Assembly (NCBI GenBank): GCA_002742845.1
Contig: DLUH01000005.1
Location: forward strand, 848,586 to 912,585
Length of the DNA: 64,000 bases
Direction of reading: 5' to 3'
DNA from: Sulfurovum sp. UBA12169
Lineage (GTDB): Bacteria > Campylobacterota > Campylobacteria > Campylobacterales > Sulfurovaceae
Position numbers and translations under genes: made by a program. Below the pieces are notes generated by a model. It saw nothing but the letters and a program-made list of their open reading frames with translations, did not search any database and was not told the DNA's origin. Shown piece after piece: positions 44,826-53,713 of this stretch; positions within the stretch are counted from its first letter, which is position 1; each line of letters opens with the position of its first letter.

Positions 44826-46197
44826 CTTTTTTTTCAAAAATTCTTTCGCTAAATTGTGCAAACCTGCCGCGAACCGATTTTTCAAGTTCTATTGCAAACA
44901 TGCCCAGTTCGGAATGTTTATGCTTGCTTTGTTTGAGCAGCGCGGTGAGCCCATTGTTGTATTTGTTAAGATACAGGTTGTCTATTTGTCTATTTGATCC
45001 TATGACGATAGCCATACAACTCTCATCAAGCCTAGATAAGATAAGCTGGGTCGTTTTCTCGCTGCTGTTTTGCCATTCATCCATGATCACAATAGATCCG
45101 CTTAAGGTTCGGCCCCTTGCTTCTCCCGGCCAAAGCGTTTCAATGCCGTATCGTGCAATAAGTTCTTCTGTTTTTGAGTTAATTGATTCTGCATTGTCCG
45201 TATTTCCTTTCTTTTTTATCTGTTTTGTGGCAATAAACTCTATCGTATCTCTTAGGGCCATATTGTAGATTCTAAACTTCTCATCATTGCCGGACAAAAA
45301 TCCTATTTCAGCACCTTTGTCTATGGATTCTATAGAATTGCGCACGTAAATGATCTTATCATACAGTCCTTTGTCGATAAGTTCCATGGCAGAAACAAGC
45401 GATATAAGCGTTTTGCCGCTTCCGGCTTTTGCATCTATGACCAGTAAATTATACCCGTTTGTGATGATGGCTTTTGCAAAAAACTTTTGTTTTAGGTTGG
45501 CAGGTTTCACAAGAAGCGAACTAAAATCGCTATCATCGACAACCATAATCTTGTCGTTGGCTACTATCGCATACAAACTATTCCCGTCATTAAATTCAAA
45601 ATGGTAGCAGAAATTTTCCGGCTTGTATGCTTTGTCAAATTCCACAATCGATCGAAAATAAAGTGCATCGGGCTGTACCGTTTCAAGATAAAGTGTTTTA
45701 ACAAATTCAAAATCCGGTACTTCGCTTTTGTCATCATGCAAGGTTTGAGTTTTGATGTTTTTAAGCAGCGCAAATGTTCTTGCATAGATGTCGATAGAGA
45801 GGAAGATTACTTTTTTTCCCTTATAGTAATCCTTTGCAGCTTCTGCGGTCTCTATGATTCTTTTGTCGTTGCTCTCAGAAATATGGTGCTGTTCGATCGC
45901 GCTGTCGTAGTTGTCTTTGGAGATGATGTGGATTAGAATATCATCTTTATACAGTTTTGCAACTTTATAGTTTGACTTATGGTCAACCTCTTTTACTTTT
46001 GCAGATGCCAGAAATCTGGCAAATTCTCTTGAATAGAAACCAAGCTCGTTCGTTAGCTTTTTTTTGTCTTCAAGTTCAAGCAATACCGTTTCCGGTATCA
46101 CTATGATGTTTGTGCCGTTATCCGAGAGTTTTTTAATATTTTGCAAATTCTGCAAGATAATATTGGTATCCAGGACGTATACTTTTTCTTTTTTCAT
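44815..46197 (-). CDS. PIN-PhoH fusion protein (PhoH2-like RNase/RNA helicase)
   Basis: The 460-residue protein joins an N-terminal PIN nuclease domain (YVLDTNIILQN at residue 5, ETVLLELEDKK near residue 40, acidic SNDKRIIETA near residue 115) to a PhoH ATPase domain. The latter has Walker A DAKAGSGKTLISL near residue 252, IYVRNSIES, the LSGNDEKF motif and Walker B VIMDEWQNSS near residue 367. Related PhoH2 proteins act on RNA as nuclease-coupled helicases, and some are toxin-antitoxin linked. I choose ATG 46197; the frame extends 27 codons upstream, into the efflux-channel gene. It lies 46 bases beyond that channel gene and overlaps the HD gene by 11 bases. Confidence 0.88.
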   Translation of the reverse strand: MKKEKVYVLDTNIILQNLQNIKKLSDNGTNIIVIPETVLLELEDKKKLTNELGFYSREFARFLASAKVKEVDHKSNYKVAKLYKDDILIHIISKDNYDSAIEQHHISESNDKRIIETAEAAKDYYKGKKVIFLSIDIYARTFALLKNIKTQTLHDDKSEVPDFEFVKTLYLETVQPDALYFRSIVEFDKAYKPENFCYHFEFNDGNSLYAIVANDKIMVVDDSDFSSLLVKPANLKQKFFAKAIITNGYNLLVIDAKAGSGKTLISLVSAMELIDKGLYDKIIYVRNSIESIDKGAEIGFLSGNDEKFRIYNMALRDTIEFIATKQIKKKGNTDNAESINSKTEELIARYGIETLWPGEARGRTLSGSIVIMDEWQNSSEKTTQLILSRLDESCMAIVIGSNRQIDNLYLNKYNNGLTALLKQSKHKHSELGMFAIELEKSVRGRFAQFSERIFEKKDDK

Positions 46198-46243
46198 TGA
46201 AAAATGATACGTACTTTTGGTTACATTTTGGAGACAAATATCT

Positions 46244-47638
46244 TTATTTTTTTTTGTCAGCCATAAATCCTCCGCCAAGACTTACATACAACTCAACCGC
46301 GGATTTTAAAGTTTCAAATTTTATGCTTTCTTTTGATAGTGCAACTTCAAATTCTTCTTTTCTCGCCTCTAAAAACTCCAAATGATCGGCAAAACCCTGT
46401 TTGTATTGTTGTTCAATGATTTGTTTTTTATGGTTTATGGCCCGGTATCTTTTTTCTTGAGAATGCAGTCTTTGTTTGTTTGAAGCATAGGTGTTGAGGC
46501 TGTCTTTAACTTCCCCAAAAGCTTTTCTTACGGTATCTTGGTACTCCAGCAATGCTAGTTGCTGATCAATTTTAGCCGTTTTGATATTGGCTTGTATTTT
46601 TCCAAAATCCAATATCGGGGACAATATATTGCCACCTGCAGAGTAGGTAGAGGTGTTTGACGAGATGAGGCGGCTTAAGTCCCCGCTTACGTATCCCTGT
46701 GCTCCGCTGAGGGAAATGGAAGGGAAAAATGCACTTTTTGCAACAGAAACTAAAAAGGCACTGGATTTGACTTTTGCTTGAGATGCCTGAATGTCTGCTC
46801 TTCGCTGAAGTATATCGGATGGAAGGTTTGACGGAACGGGCAAGGAAGAAGCGCTGTAGGCAGCGTCCCGCACCTTTTGCGTTCCGGCAAATACTTGGGC
46901 AGGTTCTTTTCCAAGAAGTATCGAAACCGCTGTTTTGTAGGCGCTTAAAGCATCTTCTCGTTTTATCATTTCGTCATAAAACATTTGCACCAAAGATTCT
47001 TCCTGCAACAAATCACTTTCCCGTATTAGTCCGGCTTTGTATTGATTGTGCATATAGGTATAAAATGCTTTTTCGTTCAAATATTGCTCTTTGGCTATTT
47101 GATAAATTTTGGTGTTTGTTTTGAGGCCGAAATAAGCGATGATGCTATCGGCAATAATTCGTTGTTTGATGCTTTCTTTGAGATAGGATTCTCTCATCAT
47201 ATCTTCAAAAGCGGCCATTTTTGTATTTTTAAGCTTCCCCCATAGATCTACTTCATAAGAAGCCATGGCGCCTAATTCAAATTGGTCATAGGTGAAGCTT
47301 TGGTCAAACGAAGCCATATAGCTCTTTGTCTTTGAGGCGGATCCAAAAGCGTCTATTCTTGGAAGCTGTTCACTTTTTTTGATATCTAAAAACTCTCTAA
47401 AGCGCATTACTTGGAGTGTTGCGATTTTAAGGTCGCTGTTTTGGTCTAAGGCTTCCTGCACAAAGAGATTTAATTCTCTATCATGAAAATTTTCCCACCA
47501 TCTGTCGTTCAATAATAGCTTTTCGCTATCACCTATGCCGCTATGTTTCGGAAGAACGGTGTTTGGAATATTTGGATTTTGGGAAAGCGAACAGCCGCTT
47601 ATCAGGAGTAAACTTAAGGTTAAAGCCAGATGTTTCAT
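46244..47638 (-). CDS. Outer-membrane efflux channel (OprM/NodT-type lipoprotein)
   Basis: The 464-residue TolC-family channel has a lipoprotein signal (LLLISGCSLSQN, Cys at residue 16). It has the two-repeat OEP architecture with the NodT-type opening WWENFHDRELN, LYGLKTNTK-like helices, and the second repeat PSDILQRRADIQASQAKVK near residue 290 with the conserved LSPILDFGKI. It is the third gene of the adaptor-permease-channel operon, overlapping the permease stop by 4 bases (ATGA). Together they form a tripartite drug or solvent pump crossing both membranes. Regulation by the divergent MarR-type gene is likely. Confidence 0.93.
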   Translation of the reverse strand: MKHLALTLSLLLISGCSLSQNPNIPNTVLPKHSGIGDSEKLLLNDRWWENFHDRELNLFVQEALDQNSDLKIATLQVMRFREFLDIKKSEQLPRIDAFGSASKTKSYMASFDQSFTYDQFELGAMASYEVDLWGKLKNTKMAAFEDMMRESYLKESIKQRIIADSIIAYFGLKTNTKIYQIAKEQYLNEKAFYTYMHNQYKAGLIRESDLLQEESLVQMFYDEMIKREDALSAYKTAVSILLGKEPAQVFAGTQKVRDAAYSASSLPVPSNLPSDILQRRADIQASQAKVKSSAFLVSVAKSAFFPSISLSGAQGYVSGDLSRLISSNTSTYSAGGNILSPILDFGKIQANIKTAKIDQQLALLEYQDTVRKAFGEVKDSLNTYASNKQRLHSQEKRYRAINHKKQIIEQQYKQGFADHLEFLEARKEEFEVALSKESIKFETLKSAVELYVSLGGGFMADKKK

Positions 47639-50600
47639 TTGTTTGCCTCCTCTTTTTTGAAGCTTAGTTTAGAAATCCATACATAAAAAAGCGGAATAAA
47701 GACGATCGCCAGGAATGTTGCCGCGAGCATTCCGCCAATGACGCCCGTACCTATAGAGTGTCTACTGGCCGCACCCGCACCGCTGCTTATGGCAAGCGGC
47801 ACAACCCCCAATGTAAAGGCCAAAGAGGTCATGATGATAGGCCTTAGTCTTATTTTTGCCGCTTCGATTGCAGCATCGTAAATGCTCAAGCCTTCCTCTC
47901 TTTTCTGCATCGCAAACTCTACGATCAAAATGGCATTTTTTGCTGCAAGTCCGGCAAGCACTAAAAGCCCTATTTGGAAATATATGTCATTTTCCAAACC
48001 TCTCAAGAGGGTAGCGATAATCGCTCCAAAGATAGCAAAGGGAACTGCCAGAACGACTGAAATCGGCATCGACCATTTGCCGTATTGTGCAGCAAGTATC
48101 AAATATAGCAGCACCATGCCAAAACCAAAAGCCAAAATACTGCTGCTGGCAATTTGTTTTTCTTGATAAGCAGTTCCTACCCATCCCAGAGAATATCCCG
48201 CGGGAAGCACTTCTGCCGCCACTTCTTCTATGGCTTTGATGGCATCCCCGGAACTGTATCCCGGTGCAGGCTGACCGGAGATTTTTGCCGAAGGAAACAA
48301 GTTAAATCTTTCTGCCAGGTCGGTTCCTACCACTTTGGTAAAATTGACTAAAGCGCCAACCGGGATAAGATCGCCTTGATCATTTCTGACAAAGACTTTG
48401 TCCAAATCCTGCGGATCTTTTCTGAACTCACCGCTTGAAGCGATATTTACTTTGTATGTACGGCCGTAAAGATTGAAGTCATTGATATAATAATTTCCAA
48501 AAGCGGCATTCAGTGTTTCGTAAATGTCCGAGACGCTTACGCCTTTCGCCTTTGCTTCCTCTATATTTACAAGCACTCTATATTGGGGCACATTGGCATT
48601 TAGCGTGGTTCTTACACCCACTAAATCTTTCCGTTGATTTGCTTTTTGGATAATTTGCTGCACATACGTATTTATTTCACTGACATTTGCGCCTGTTCTG
48701 CTTTGTACGTACATATCAAATCCGCCGGCTATGCCCATACCCATGATAGGAGGCGGTAGCACTGGGATAGAAAATCCGTTGGGAATTGCCATTGTCTCTT
48801 TTGAAAATTGTCCTGCGAGGGCTTGGGCATGTTGATTTGCAAGCGGTCTTTGGTCCCATGGTTTGAGCTTGACTATAGTTGCGGCAGCATTGGTTTTTTC
48901 TGCAAACGTCATAAAATCAAGCCCTGTAAAAGATACGATATGCTTGATATTTGGATTTTGCGATATTACATCATAAATATTGTCTGTCAACTGTTCTGTT
49001 CTGTTTAAAGAGGCAGCAGGCGGATTGTAGCTCAATATAAATATCGTCCCCTGGTCTTCTTGCGGCACAAGTCCTGTTTTCATCATTTTTAACATATCAA
49101 AAGAGGCATAAATCAATGCACCAAACAAAAGAATACTGATAAAGCCGTATCTGATGGCTGTTTTCACGGTTGCCATATATCCGTTGGTAGCTTTGTCAAA
49201 CAGGGTATTGAACCATTTGAAAAAACCTTTTGGTTCATTGTGGGCCGGTTTTAAAATACTTGCGCAAAGCGATGGAGTCAAGGTGAGGGCAACAAAGCCT
49301 GAAATGGCAACAGATATTGCAATGGTAATAGCAAACTGTTTGTACATCTCTCCGGTCAACCCTCCCAAAAATGCTACAGGTATAAACACGGCCGACAACA
49401 CCAGAACAATGGCTACAAGTGCACTGGAAACCTCTTGCATGGCTTTAAATGTGGCTTCGCGCGGGCTGAGTCCTTCGCCCATGTGTCTTTCGACATTTTC
49501 TATAACGATGATGGCATCATCAACAACGATACCAATCGCAAGCACTAAGCCGAAAAGCGTTAAAAGGTTGATGCTGAAACCAAAGAGGTGCATACCCGCA
49601 AAAGCACCTACTACGGATACAGGAACAGCCAAAATAGGAATGAGCGTGGCTCTCCAGTTTTGCAAGAAAAGGAAGATAACCCCGATGACCAAAATAAGAG
49701 CCTCAATAAAAGTATATACGACTTCTTTTATGGATATTTCGACAAAGTCTGTAGAGTCATAAGGGATTTCATAAGAAACACCCTCTGGAAATTTGGCAGC
49801 CGCGGCCGCAAGAACCTTCTTCACCTCTTTGGCAGTCTCAAGCGCATTGGCCCCTGATTGTAAAAACAGAGCGACGGGAATTGCAGGAACTTTATTGAGT
49901 TTGGACACAAGGCTGTAGCTTTGCGCACCCAATTCTATCGTGGCAACGTTTTTTAATTTGAGTGAGGCGCCGTCTTTTTTTGAATACAGTAAAATATTAT
50001 CAAAGTCTCTTGGATTGCTCATGCGCTCCTGGGCTAAAATAGTATAGGTGAACATTTGCTTTTTATCAAGCGGCTCGGCACCGAATTGCCCTGCGGCGTA
50101 TTGTGCATTTTGTTCTTTGACGGCATTAATGATATCTTGGGGCGTCAGCCCGTACAAAGAAAGTTTTTCAGGATCTATCCATACTCGTATCGAATAGTCT
50201 TTCGCTCCAAAAATAACAGCATCGCCGACCCCTTTAACTCTTTTTAAATCATCGGTGATGTTGATGAGGGCGTAGTTTGACAAGAATGTGGTGTCTTTGC
50301 TTTTGTCGGGCGAATAAAAAACAGAAACCAGCAGCATGCTTGGAGATTTTTCATTGACCCTTATTCCCTGTCGCTGTACGGCTTCGGGAAGCCTCGAAAG
50401 GGCAACCTGAACTCTGTTGTTTACATCTATCTTGGCATCATCCGGATCGGTTCCGACTTCAAAAAATACATTGATGCTCACCCTGCCGCTGTCTTCGGCG
50501 CTTGAAGTCATATAAATCATATTTTTAGCACCATTGATCTGCTCTTCAAGAGGTGCGGCAACGGTTTTTGAGAGCGTTTCGGCACTTGCGCCGGGATAAG

Positions 50601-50745
50601 CCGCCGATACTACGATTTGAGGCGGTACCACTTTAGGATATTGCTCTACAGGCAACGTAACCATAGAAGCAACTCCGGCAAGAAGAATGATGATAGAGAC
50701 AACGGCAGCAAATACCGGATTTTTTATAAAAAATGCACTAAACAT
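47635..50745 (-). CDS. AcrB/MexB-type RND multidrug efflux permease (HAE1)
   Basis: The 1,036-residue inner-membrane proton antiporter shows the full AcrB plan. It opens MFSAFFIKNPVFAAVVSIII, with the pore-domain repeats and the helix-4 relay AIGIVVDDAIIVIENVERH near residue 405 (the Asp pair). The helix-10 Lys is kept in AAKNAILIVEF near residue 935, and helix 11-12 has RLRPIIMTSLAFTLGVVPL. The ATG at 50745 follows GGAGAAG and lies one base beyond the adaptor stop; a start six codons upstream is possible. Substrates cannot be read from sequence. It differs from the RND permease at 34.8 kb, which lacks the helix-10 Lys. Confidence 0.95.
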   Translation of the reverse strand: MFSAFFIKNPVFAAVVSIIILLAGVASMVTLPVEQYPKVVPPQIVVSAAYPGASAETLSKTVAAPLEEQINGAKNMIYMTSSAEDSGRVSINVFFEVGTDPDDAKIDVNNRVQVALSRLPEAVQRQGIRVNEKSPSMLLVSVFYSPDKSKDTTFLSNYALINITDDLKRVKGVGDAVIFGAKDYSIRVWIDPEKLSLYGLTPQDIINAVKEQNAQYAAGQFGAEPLDKKQMFTYTILAQERMSNPRDFDNILLYSKKDGASLKLKNVATIELGAQSYSLVSKLNKVPAIPVALFLQSGANALETAKEVKKVLAAAAAKFPEGVSYEIPYDSTDFVEISIKEVVYTFIEALILVIGVIFLFLQNWRATLIPILAVPVSVVGAFAGMHLFGFSINLLTLFGLVLAIGIVVDDAIIVIENVERHMGEGLSPREATFKAMQEVSSALVAIVLVLSAVFIPVAFLGGLTGEMYKQFAITIAISVAISGFVALTLTPSLCASILKPAHNEPKGFFKWFNTLFDKATNGYMATVKTAIRYGFISILLFGALIYASFDMLKMMKTGLVPQEDQGTIFILSYNPPAASLNRTEQLTDNIYDVISQNPNIKHIVSFTGLDFMTFAEKTNAAATIVKLKPWDQRPLANQHAQALAGQFSKETMAIPNGFSIPVLPPPIMGMGIAGGFDMYVQSRTGANVSEINTYVQQIIQKANQRKDLVGVRTTLNANVPQYRVLVNIEEAKAKGVSVSDIYETLNAAFGNYYINDFNLYGRTYKVNIASSGEFRKDPQDLDKVFVRNDQGDLIPVGALVNFTKVVGTDLAERFNLFPSAKISGQPAPGYSSGDAIKAIEEVAAEVLPAGYSLGWVGTAYQEKQIASSSILAFGFGMVLLYLILAAQYGKWSMPISVVLAVPFAIFGAIIATLLRGLENDIYFQIGLLVLAGLAAKNAILIVEFAMQKREEGLSIYDAAIEAAKIRLRPIIMTSLAFTLGVVPLAISSGAGAASRHSIGTGVIGGMLAATFLAIVFIPLFYVWISKLSFKKEEANK

Positions 50746-50746
50746 T

Positions 50747-51874
50747 CTACTTCTCCGTCTCAACTACTTTGGCATCCGGTCTTATTTTTGGAATATTGTT
50801 GATGATGATTTTATCGCCTTCATTAAGCCCTTTTTTTACAATGATTCCACCCTTGGTGAGTATATCTATCCCGATAGGCCTCATTTTAGCCACTCCGTTT
50901 TCTGCTACATACACCATTGCACCGTTTGGGGTTTGCAAAATAGCCTCTTCGGGAATCACAGCTACATTCGGCGCAATCAATCCTTCTATACTTACTCTCA
51001 CAAAATCTCCTGCCAAGAAACGGTCATCATCATTGTTTATTTTTGCTCTGATTAAGAGAGAGTTGGTTTTTTGATCAATTTCCGGAGAGATAAAATCGAT
51101 AGTCCCGTTATAGTCTGATTCATTATTTTTAGTATCCAATAATTTAATAACGGTCTGAGAATTTTTTATTTGAGACAAATAGCTATGTACATCATTTTTC
51201 GGGATAGAAAATTCTACATGCAATTGATTTGTGTTTGTTATCGTTGTTAAACGTGAGCTTTGCTCATTTGCGTCGATATAATCACCGATATCGTGATTTT
51301 TAATTCCTGCTATGCCGTTTATAGGTGCTTTGACGGTTGTGTAGTCAAATTCAATTTGTGCTTGTTTTAAATTTGCTTTAGCATTGGATAACTCCGCTTT
51401 GGCATTGGTGTATTCGGACAAATAAAAATCTGTCTCTTTAGGGCTGATGGAATTTGTTTTTTTAAGAGTTTTGGCTCTTTCCCAGTCTTTTGTGGCCTTT
51501 TGAAGATTTGAATGTGCTTTTTCGAGCACAGCATTTGCTGTATCAAGTTTTGCTTTATAGATATCTTGCTCTATGGTATAAAGGAGGTCACCCTTTTTTA
51601 CAAAAGCCCCTTCAGCAAAATGTTTTTTTTCTAAAATACCTGAAACTCTGGCAATAATATCTACCTTTTCATAGGCATTGATGATGGCTGGATATTTTTT
51701 TTCTATTTTGGCATCATTAAATTTTACTACATGAACAGATACGGGCAAAGGCGGCATGTTTTGTGCTTGGGGTGACTGCTGCTGCTTGGCATCGTTGTCA
51801 TTGCATCCATTTAATCCCAAAATTAAAACGCCTAAAATCACTGTGTTCAGACACCTCATTTTTATCGCTTTCAT
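50747..51874 (-). CDS. Periplasmic adaptor (AcrA/MexA-type) of the efflux operon
   Basis: The 375-residue membrane-fusion protein is a lipoprotein (LGLNGCNDND, Cys near residue 24). It has the lipoyl halves VDIIARVSGILEKKHFAEGA and TVKAPINGIAGIKNHDIGDY, an alpha-helical hairpin between them (about residues 100-165), a beta-barrel domain and a membrane-proximal C-terminal domain with IPEEAILQTPNGAMVYV. It is the first gene of the operon; AGGAGA precedes the ATG. The 155 bases between it and the divergent marR gene hold three palindromic sites, the nearest about 25 bases upstream of this start codon. Confidence 0.94.
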   Translation of the reverse strand: MKAIKMRCLNTVILGVLILGLNGCNDNDAKQQQSPQAQNMPPLPVSVHVVKFNDAKIEKKYPAIINAYEKVDIIARVSGILEKKHFAEGAFVKKGDLLYTIEQDIYKAKLDTANAVLEKAHSNLQKATKDWERAKTLKKTNSISPKETDFYLSEYTNAKAELSNAKANLKQAQIEFDYTTVKAPINGIAGIKNHDIGDYIDANEQSSRLTTITNTNQLHVEFSIPKNDVHSYLSQIKNSQTVIKLLDTKNNESDYNGTIDFISPEIDQKTNSLLIRAKINNDDDRFLAGDFVRVSIEGLIAPNVAVIPEEAILQTPNGAMVYVAENGVAKMRPIGIDILTKGGIIVKKGLNEGDKIIINNIPKIRPDAKVVETEK

Positions 51875-51898
51875 TTTATCTCCTGCATATACATATTT

Positions 51899-51916
51899 TA
51901 TCTTTCCGGAAAGATA
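51899..51916. promoter_or_regulatory. MarR-type operator site 1
   Basis: A perfect 18-bp palindrome, TATCTTTCCGGAAAGATA, lies 25 bases upstream of the adaptor gene start. It shares the ATCTTTC/GAAAGAT half-sites with sites 2 and 3 between the divergent efflux operon and the marR gene. Confidence 0.75.
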
Positions 51917-51935
51917 TCATTAATTGGCTTAAAAT

Positions 51936-51951
51936 ATCTTTCTAGAAAGAT
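51936..51951. promoter_or_regulatory. MarR-type operator site 2
   Basis: A perfect 16-bp palindrome, ATCTTTCTAGAAAGAT, with its centre 36 bases from that of site 1. It has the same half-sites and lies in the middle of the divergent intergenic region. Confidence 0.75.
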
Positions 51952-51985
51952 GTATAAACCAAATTATTAAGTTTTTTATTATACA

Positions 51986-52005
51986 ATCTTTCTATAAAGT
52001 ATAAT
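51986..52005. promoter_or_regulatory. MarR-type operator site 3 overlapping the marR -10 box
   Basis: An imperfect copy, ATCTTTCTATAAAG, begins at 51986 and runs into a TATAAT at 52000-52005, 24 bases before the marR ATG. A repressor here would block its own promoter; autoregulation is inferred. Confidence 0.65.
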
Positions 52006-52029
52006 TTAGAGTGTGTGTAAGGCAAAGAG

Positions 52030-52545
52030 ATGAAAAAAGACATGTTGGCGTTTATAGATGAAAAGCATAAGTTTTTAGAGAACAACATGCAAGTGCACTA
52101 TCGACACTACAAAACCGTGGTAGACATAGGGCTTCCTTTGATGCTGGTCAATAAACTTTTCAATGAAAAAAAAGATAAGATATTTATTCCGAAATACAAT
52201 ATTTCTTCATCAGAATTTGATGTTCTGATGACGATCTTATCCCACGGCAAACAAATGAGTCCGACTGTTTTATCCGAGAATATGATTTTTTCTTCAGGCG
52301 GCATGACAAAACTGCTTAAAAAACTGGAAGACAAAAAACTGATTCGAAGAATACCATCAAAGAAAGACAAAAGAAGTTTGCTTGTGGCATTGAGCCAAGA
52401 AGGAAAAAAACTTACCATTGACGCGTTTGGCGATATTGTTAAAATCAATATGGAAGTATTGTCTAAACTCCAAGAAAATGAACAAATTATGCTTGGCGAT
52501 CTTCTGAAAAAACTTTTAGTAGAGCTTTCTGAATCTCAAGATTGA
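52030..52545 (+). CDS. MarR-family transcriptional regulator
   Basis: The 171-residue protein has the MarR winged-helix core. An N-terminal dimerisation helix leads to YNISSSEFDVLMTIL near residue 55, a recognition helix in LSENMIFSSGGMTKLLKKLE near residues 83-102, the wing IRRIPSKKDKRSLLVALS with its conserved DKR, and C-terminal dimerisation helices. It is divergent from the adaptor-permease-channel operon. Three matching palindromes lie between them, so it very probably represses both the efflux operon and itself, with a small-molecule pump substrate as likely inducer. AAAGAG precedes the ATG. Confidence 0.92.
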   Translation: MKKDMLAFIDEKHKFLENNMQVHYRHYKTVVDIGLPLMLVNKLFNEKKDKIFIPKYNISSSEFDVLMTILSHGKQMSPTVLSENMIFSSGGMTKLLKKLEDKKLIRRIPSKKDKRSLLVALSQEGKKLTIDAFGDIVKINMEVLSKLQENEQIMLGDLLKKLLVELSESQD

Positions 52546-52556
52546 TACGGTAACCC

Positions 52557-52591
52557 CAGCTATTTTATTTTCATGCGGAATAAAATAGCTG
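52557..52591. terminator. Bidirectional hairpin between marR and the pentahaem cytochrome
   Basis: A perfect 13-bp stem (CAGCTATTTTATT 52557-52569 with its complement 52579-52591) encloses a 9-base loop. It lies in the gap between two convergent genes. There is no pure T-run outside the stem, so termination efficiency is uncertain. Confidence 0.65.
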
Positions 52592-52606
52592 CAGAGCGGC
52601 CATGAG

Positions 52607-53713
52607 CTACTCTACTGTAAAATATTTTTGCTTAAGAACTGTAAATTTTTTTAACTCTTTTTCTCCATCAAGATTTAACTGCTTAAGAGCTCCAGGGTTT
52701 ACCACATAGTATCCGATTTGTACTTCAAGTTTATCGCCGTTTTTCACCGGATTCTTATAGTTTACAATTCTTTTTTCATTGGCTTTGATCATGGTGTCAA
52801 CTATGATTGCATTTGCAAGCCAAGGCATTGATGGTTTGCCGTCACGACCGATTGCTTTGATAAAACTATTTGTTTTCAATGCAGTAGTGTTGCCGTCTCT
52901 TGTCAAATTTACCCTCAGTTCGATTGCCCGCAATGGATGAGTTAAAAGATCATGCGGCGCTTTGTTTTTCACGAGAATATTAAAGCCGGTTACTGTTTTT
53001 TCGAAATTTAGCTCAATGTACTCAGACAGCATCTGAGGTTTATGCCTGGCTCCGGCAAAACCGTGAAACGCATGTTTCTGTGTTTTTCTGATCGTGGTTG
53101 CGCTTCCTTTGATTTTTGGCATATGGCAGGTAATACAGTTGTTTTCTCTATCTTTTACACCGCTTTCTTCTATTTTGCACAGGGTAAATTCCTGCGAATT
53201 TTGTCTGTGAGAATGGCACCCCATGCATACTTGGCCTGTGTAGAAATTTTCATTTGTGTAATCAATGTCATGATAGGGTGAACCGACAGTGGTTTTATTC
53301 ATCCCGAAAAACGAACGTTCCTGCTTGTAGGTTACTTTTTGGGTTTCTTTGCCTTTTTCGGCCGAAAAAAATGTTTTGGGATCTTTGGAGTAAATGTTGC
53401 TATTGGATTGTTCATGATGTTCGATATTTTGTATCGTATGGCAGGTTGAGCAGGAGATGCCTTTTTTGATCTCTTCTTCTGTTTTGCCATGGGGAGCATG
53501 ACATTTTGCACAACTGTAATCACCCTTTTCTTTAGAGGGGTGTCTATCCCAAACGGCGCTATGAATCTTGTCATCATAAAATGATGATTTTTTATGCATG
53601 GAATTTTGAAACTCTTCAACGATAATCGGGTGACACTTTTTGCAGGTCTCCATTTCTGATTTGGCAAACATGAGCGATGATACTGTGGCGATGAAGACCA
53701 AGATTTTTTTCAT
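52607..53713 (-). CDS. Exported pentahaem c-type cytochrome
   Basis: The 368-residue periplasmic protein has a signal peptide (KKILVFIATVSSLMFA) and five CXXCH haem sites within the first 200 residues: CKKCH, CAKCH, CSTCH, CMGCH and CITCH. Scattered His residues (HPIIVEEF, HAPHG, HHEQ) may be distal ligands. The arrangement resembles the cytochrome c554/NrfA-like multihaem superfamily. The C-terminal 150 residues lack haem sites and look beta-rich, with KAPHDLLTHPLRAIELRV. No nitrite or hydroxylamine module is adjacent, so the electron-transfer partner is unknown. A single-gene transcript is likely, bounded by the hairpin at 52557. Confidence 0.88.
   Translation of the reverse strand: MKKILVFIATVSSLMFAKSEMETCKKCHPIIVEEFQNSMHKKSSFYDDKIHSAVWDRHPSKEKGDYSCAKCHAPHGKTEEEIKKGISCSTCHTIQNIEHHEQSNSNIYSKDPKTFFSAEKGKETQKVTYKQERSFFGMNKTTVGSPYHDIDYTNENFYTGQVCMGCHSHRQNSQEFTLCKIEESGVKDRENNCITCHMPKIKGSATTIRKTQKHAFHGFAGARHKPQMLSEYIELNFEKTVTGFNILVKNKAPHDLLTHPLRAIELRVNLTRDGNTTALKTNSFIKAIGRDGKPSMPWLANAIIVDTMIKANEKRIVNYKNPVKNGDKLEVQIGYYVVNPGALKQLNLDGEKELKKFTVLKQKYFTVE

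Noticed and set aside
49154..49762. 202-codon frame antisense to the efflux permease
   Set aside because: It mirrors conserved permease codons; the product is a biased Thr/Lys/Ala sequence.
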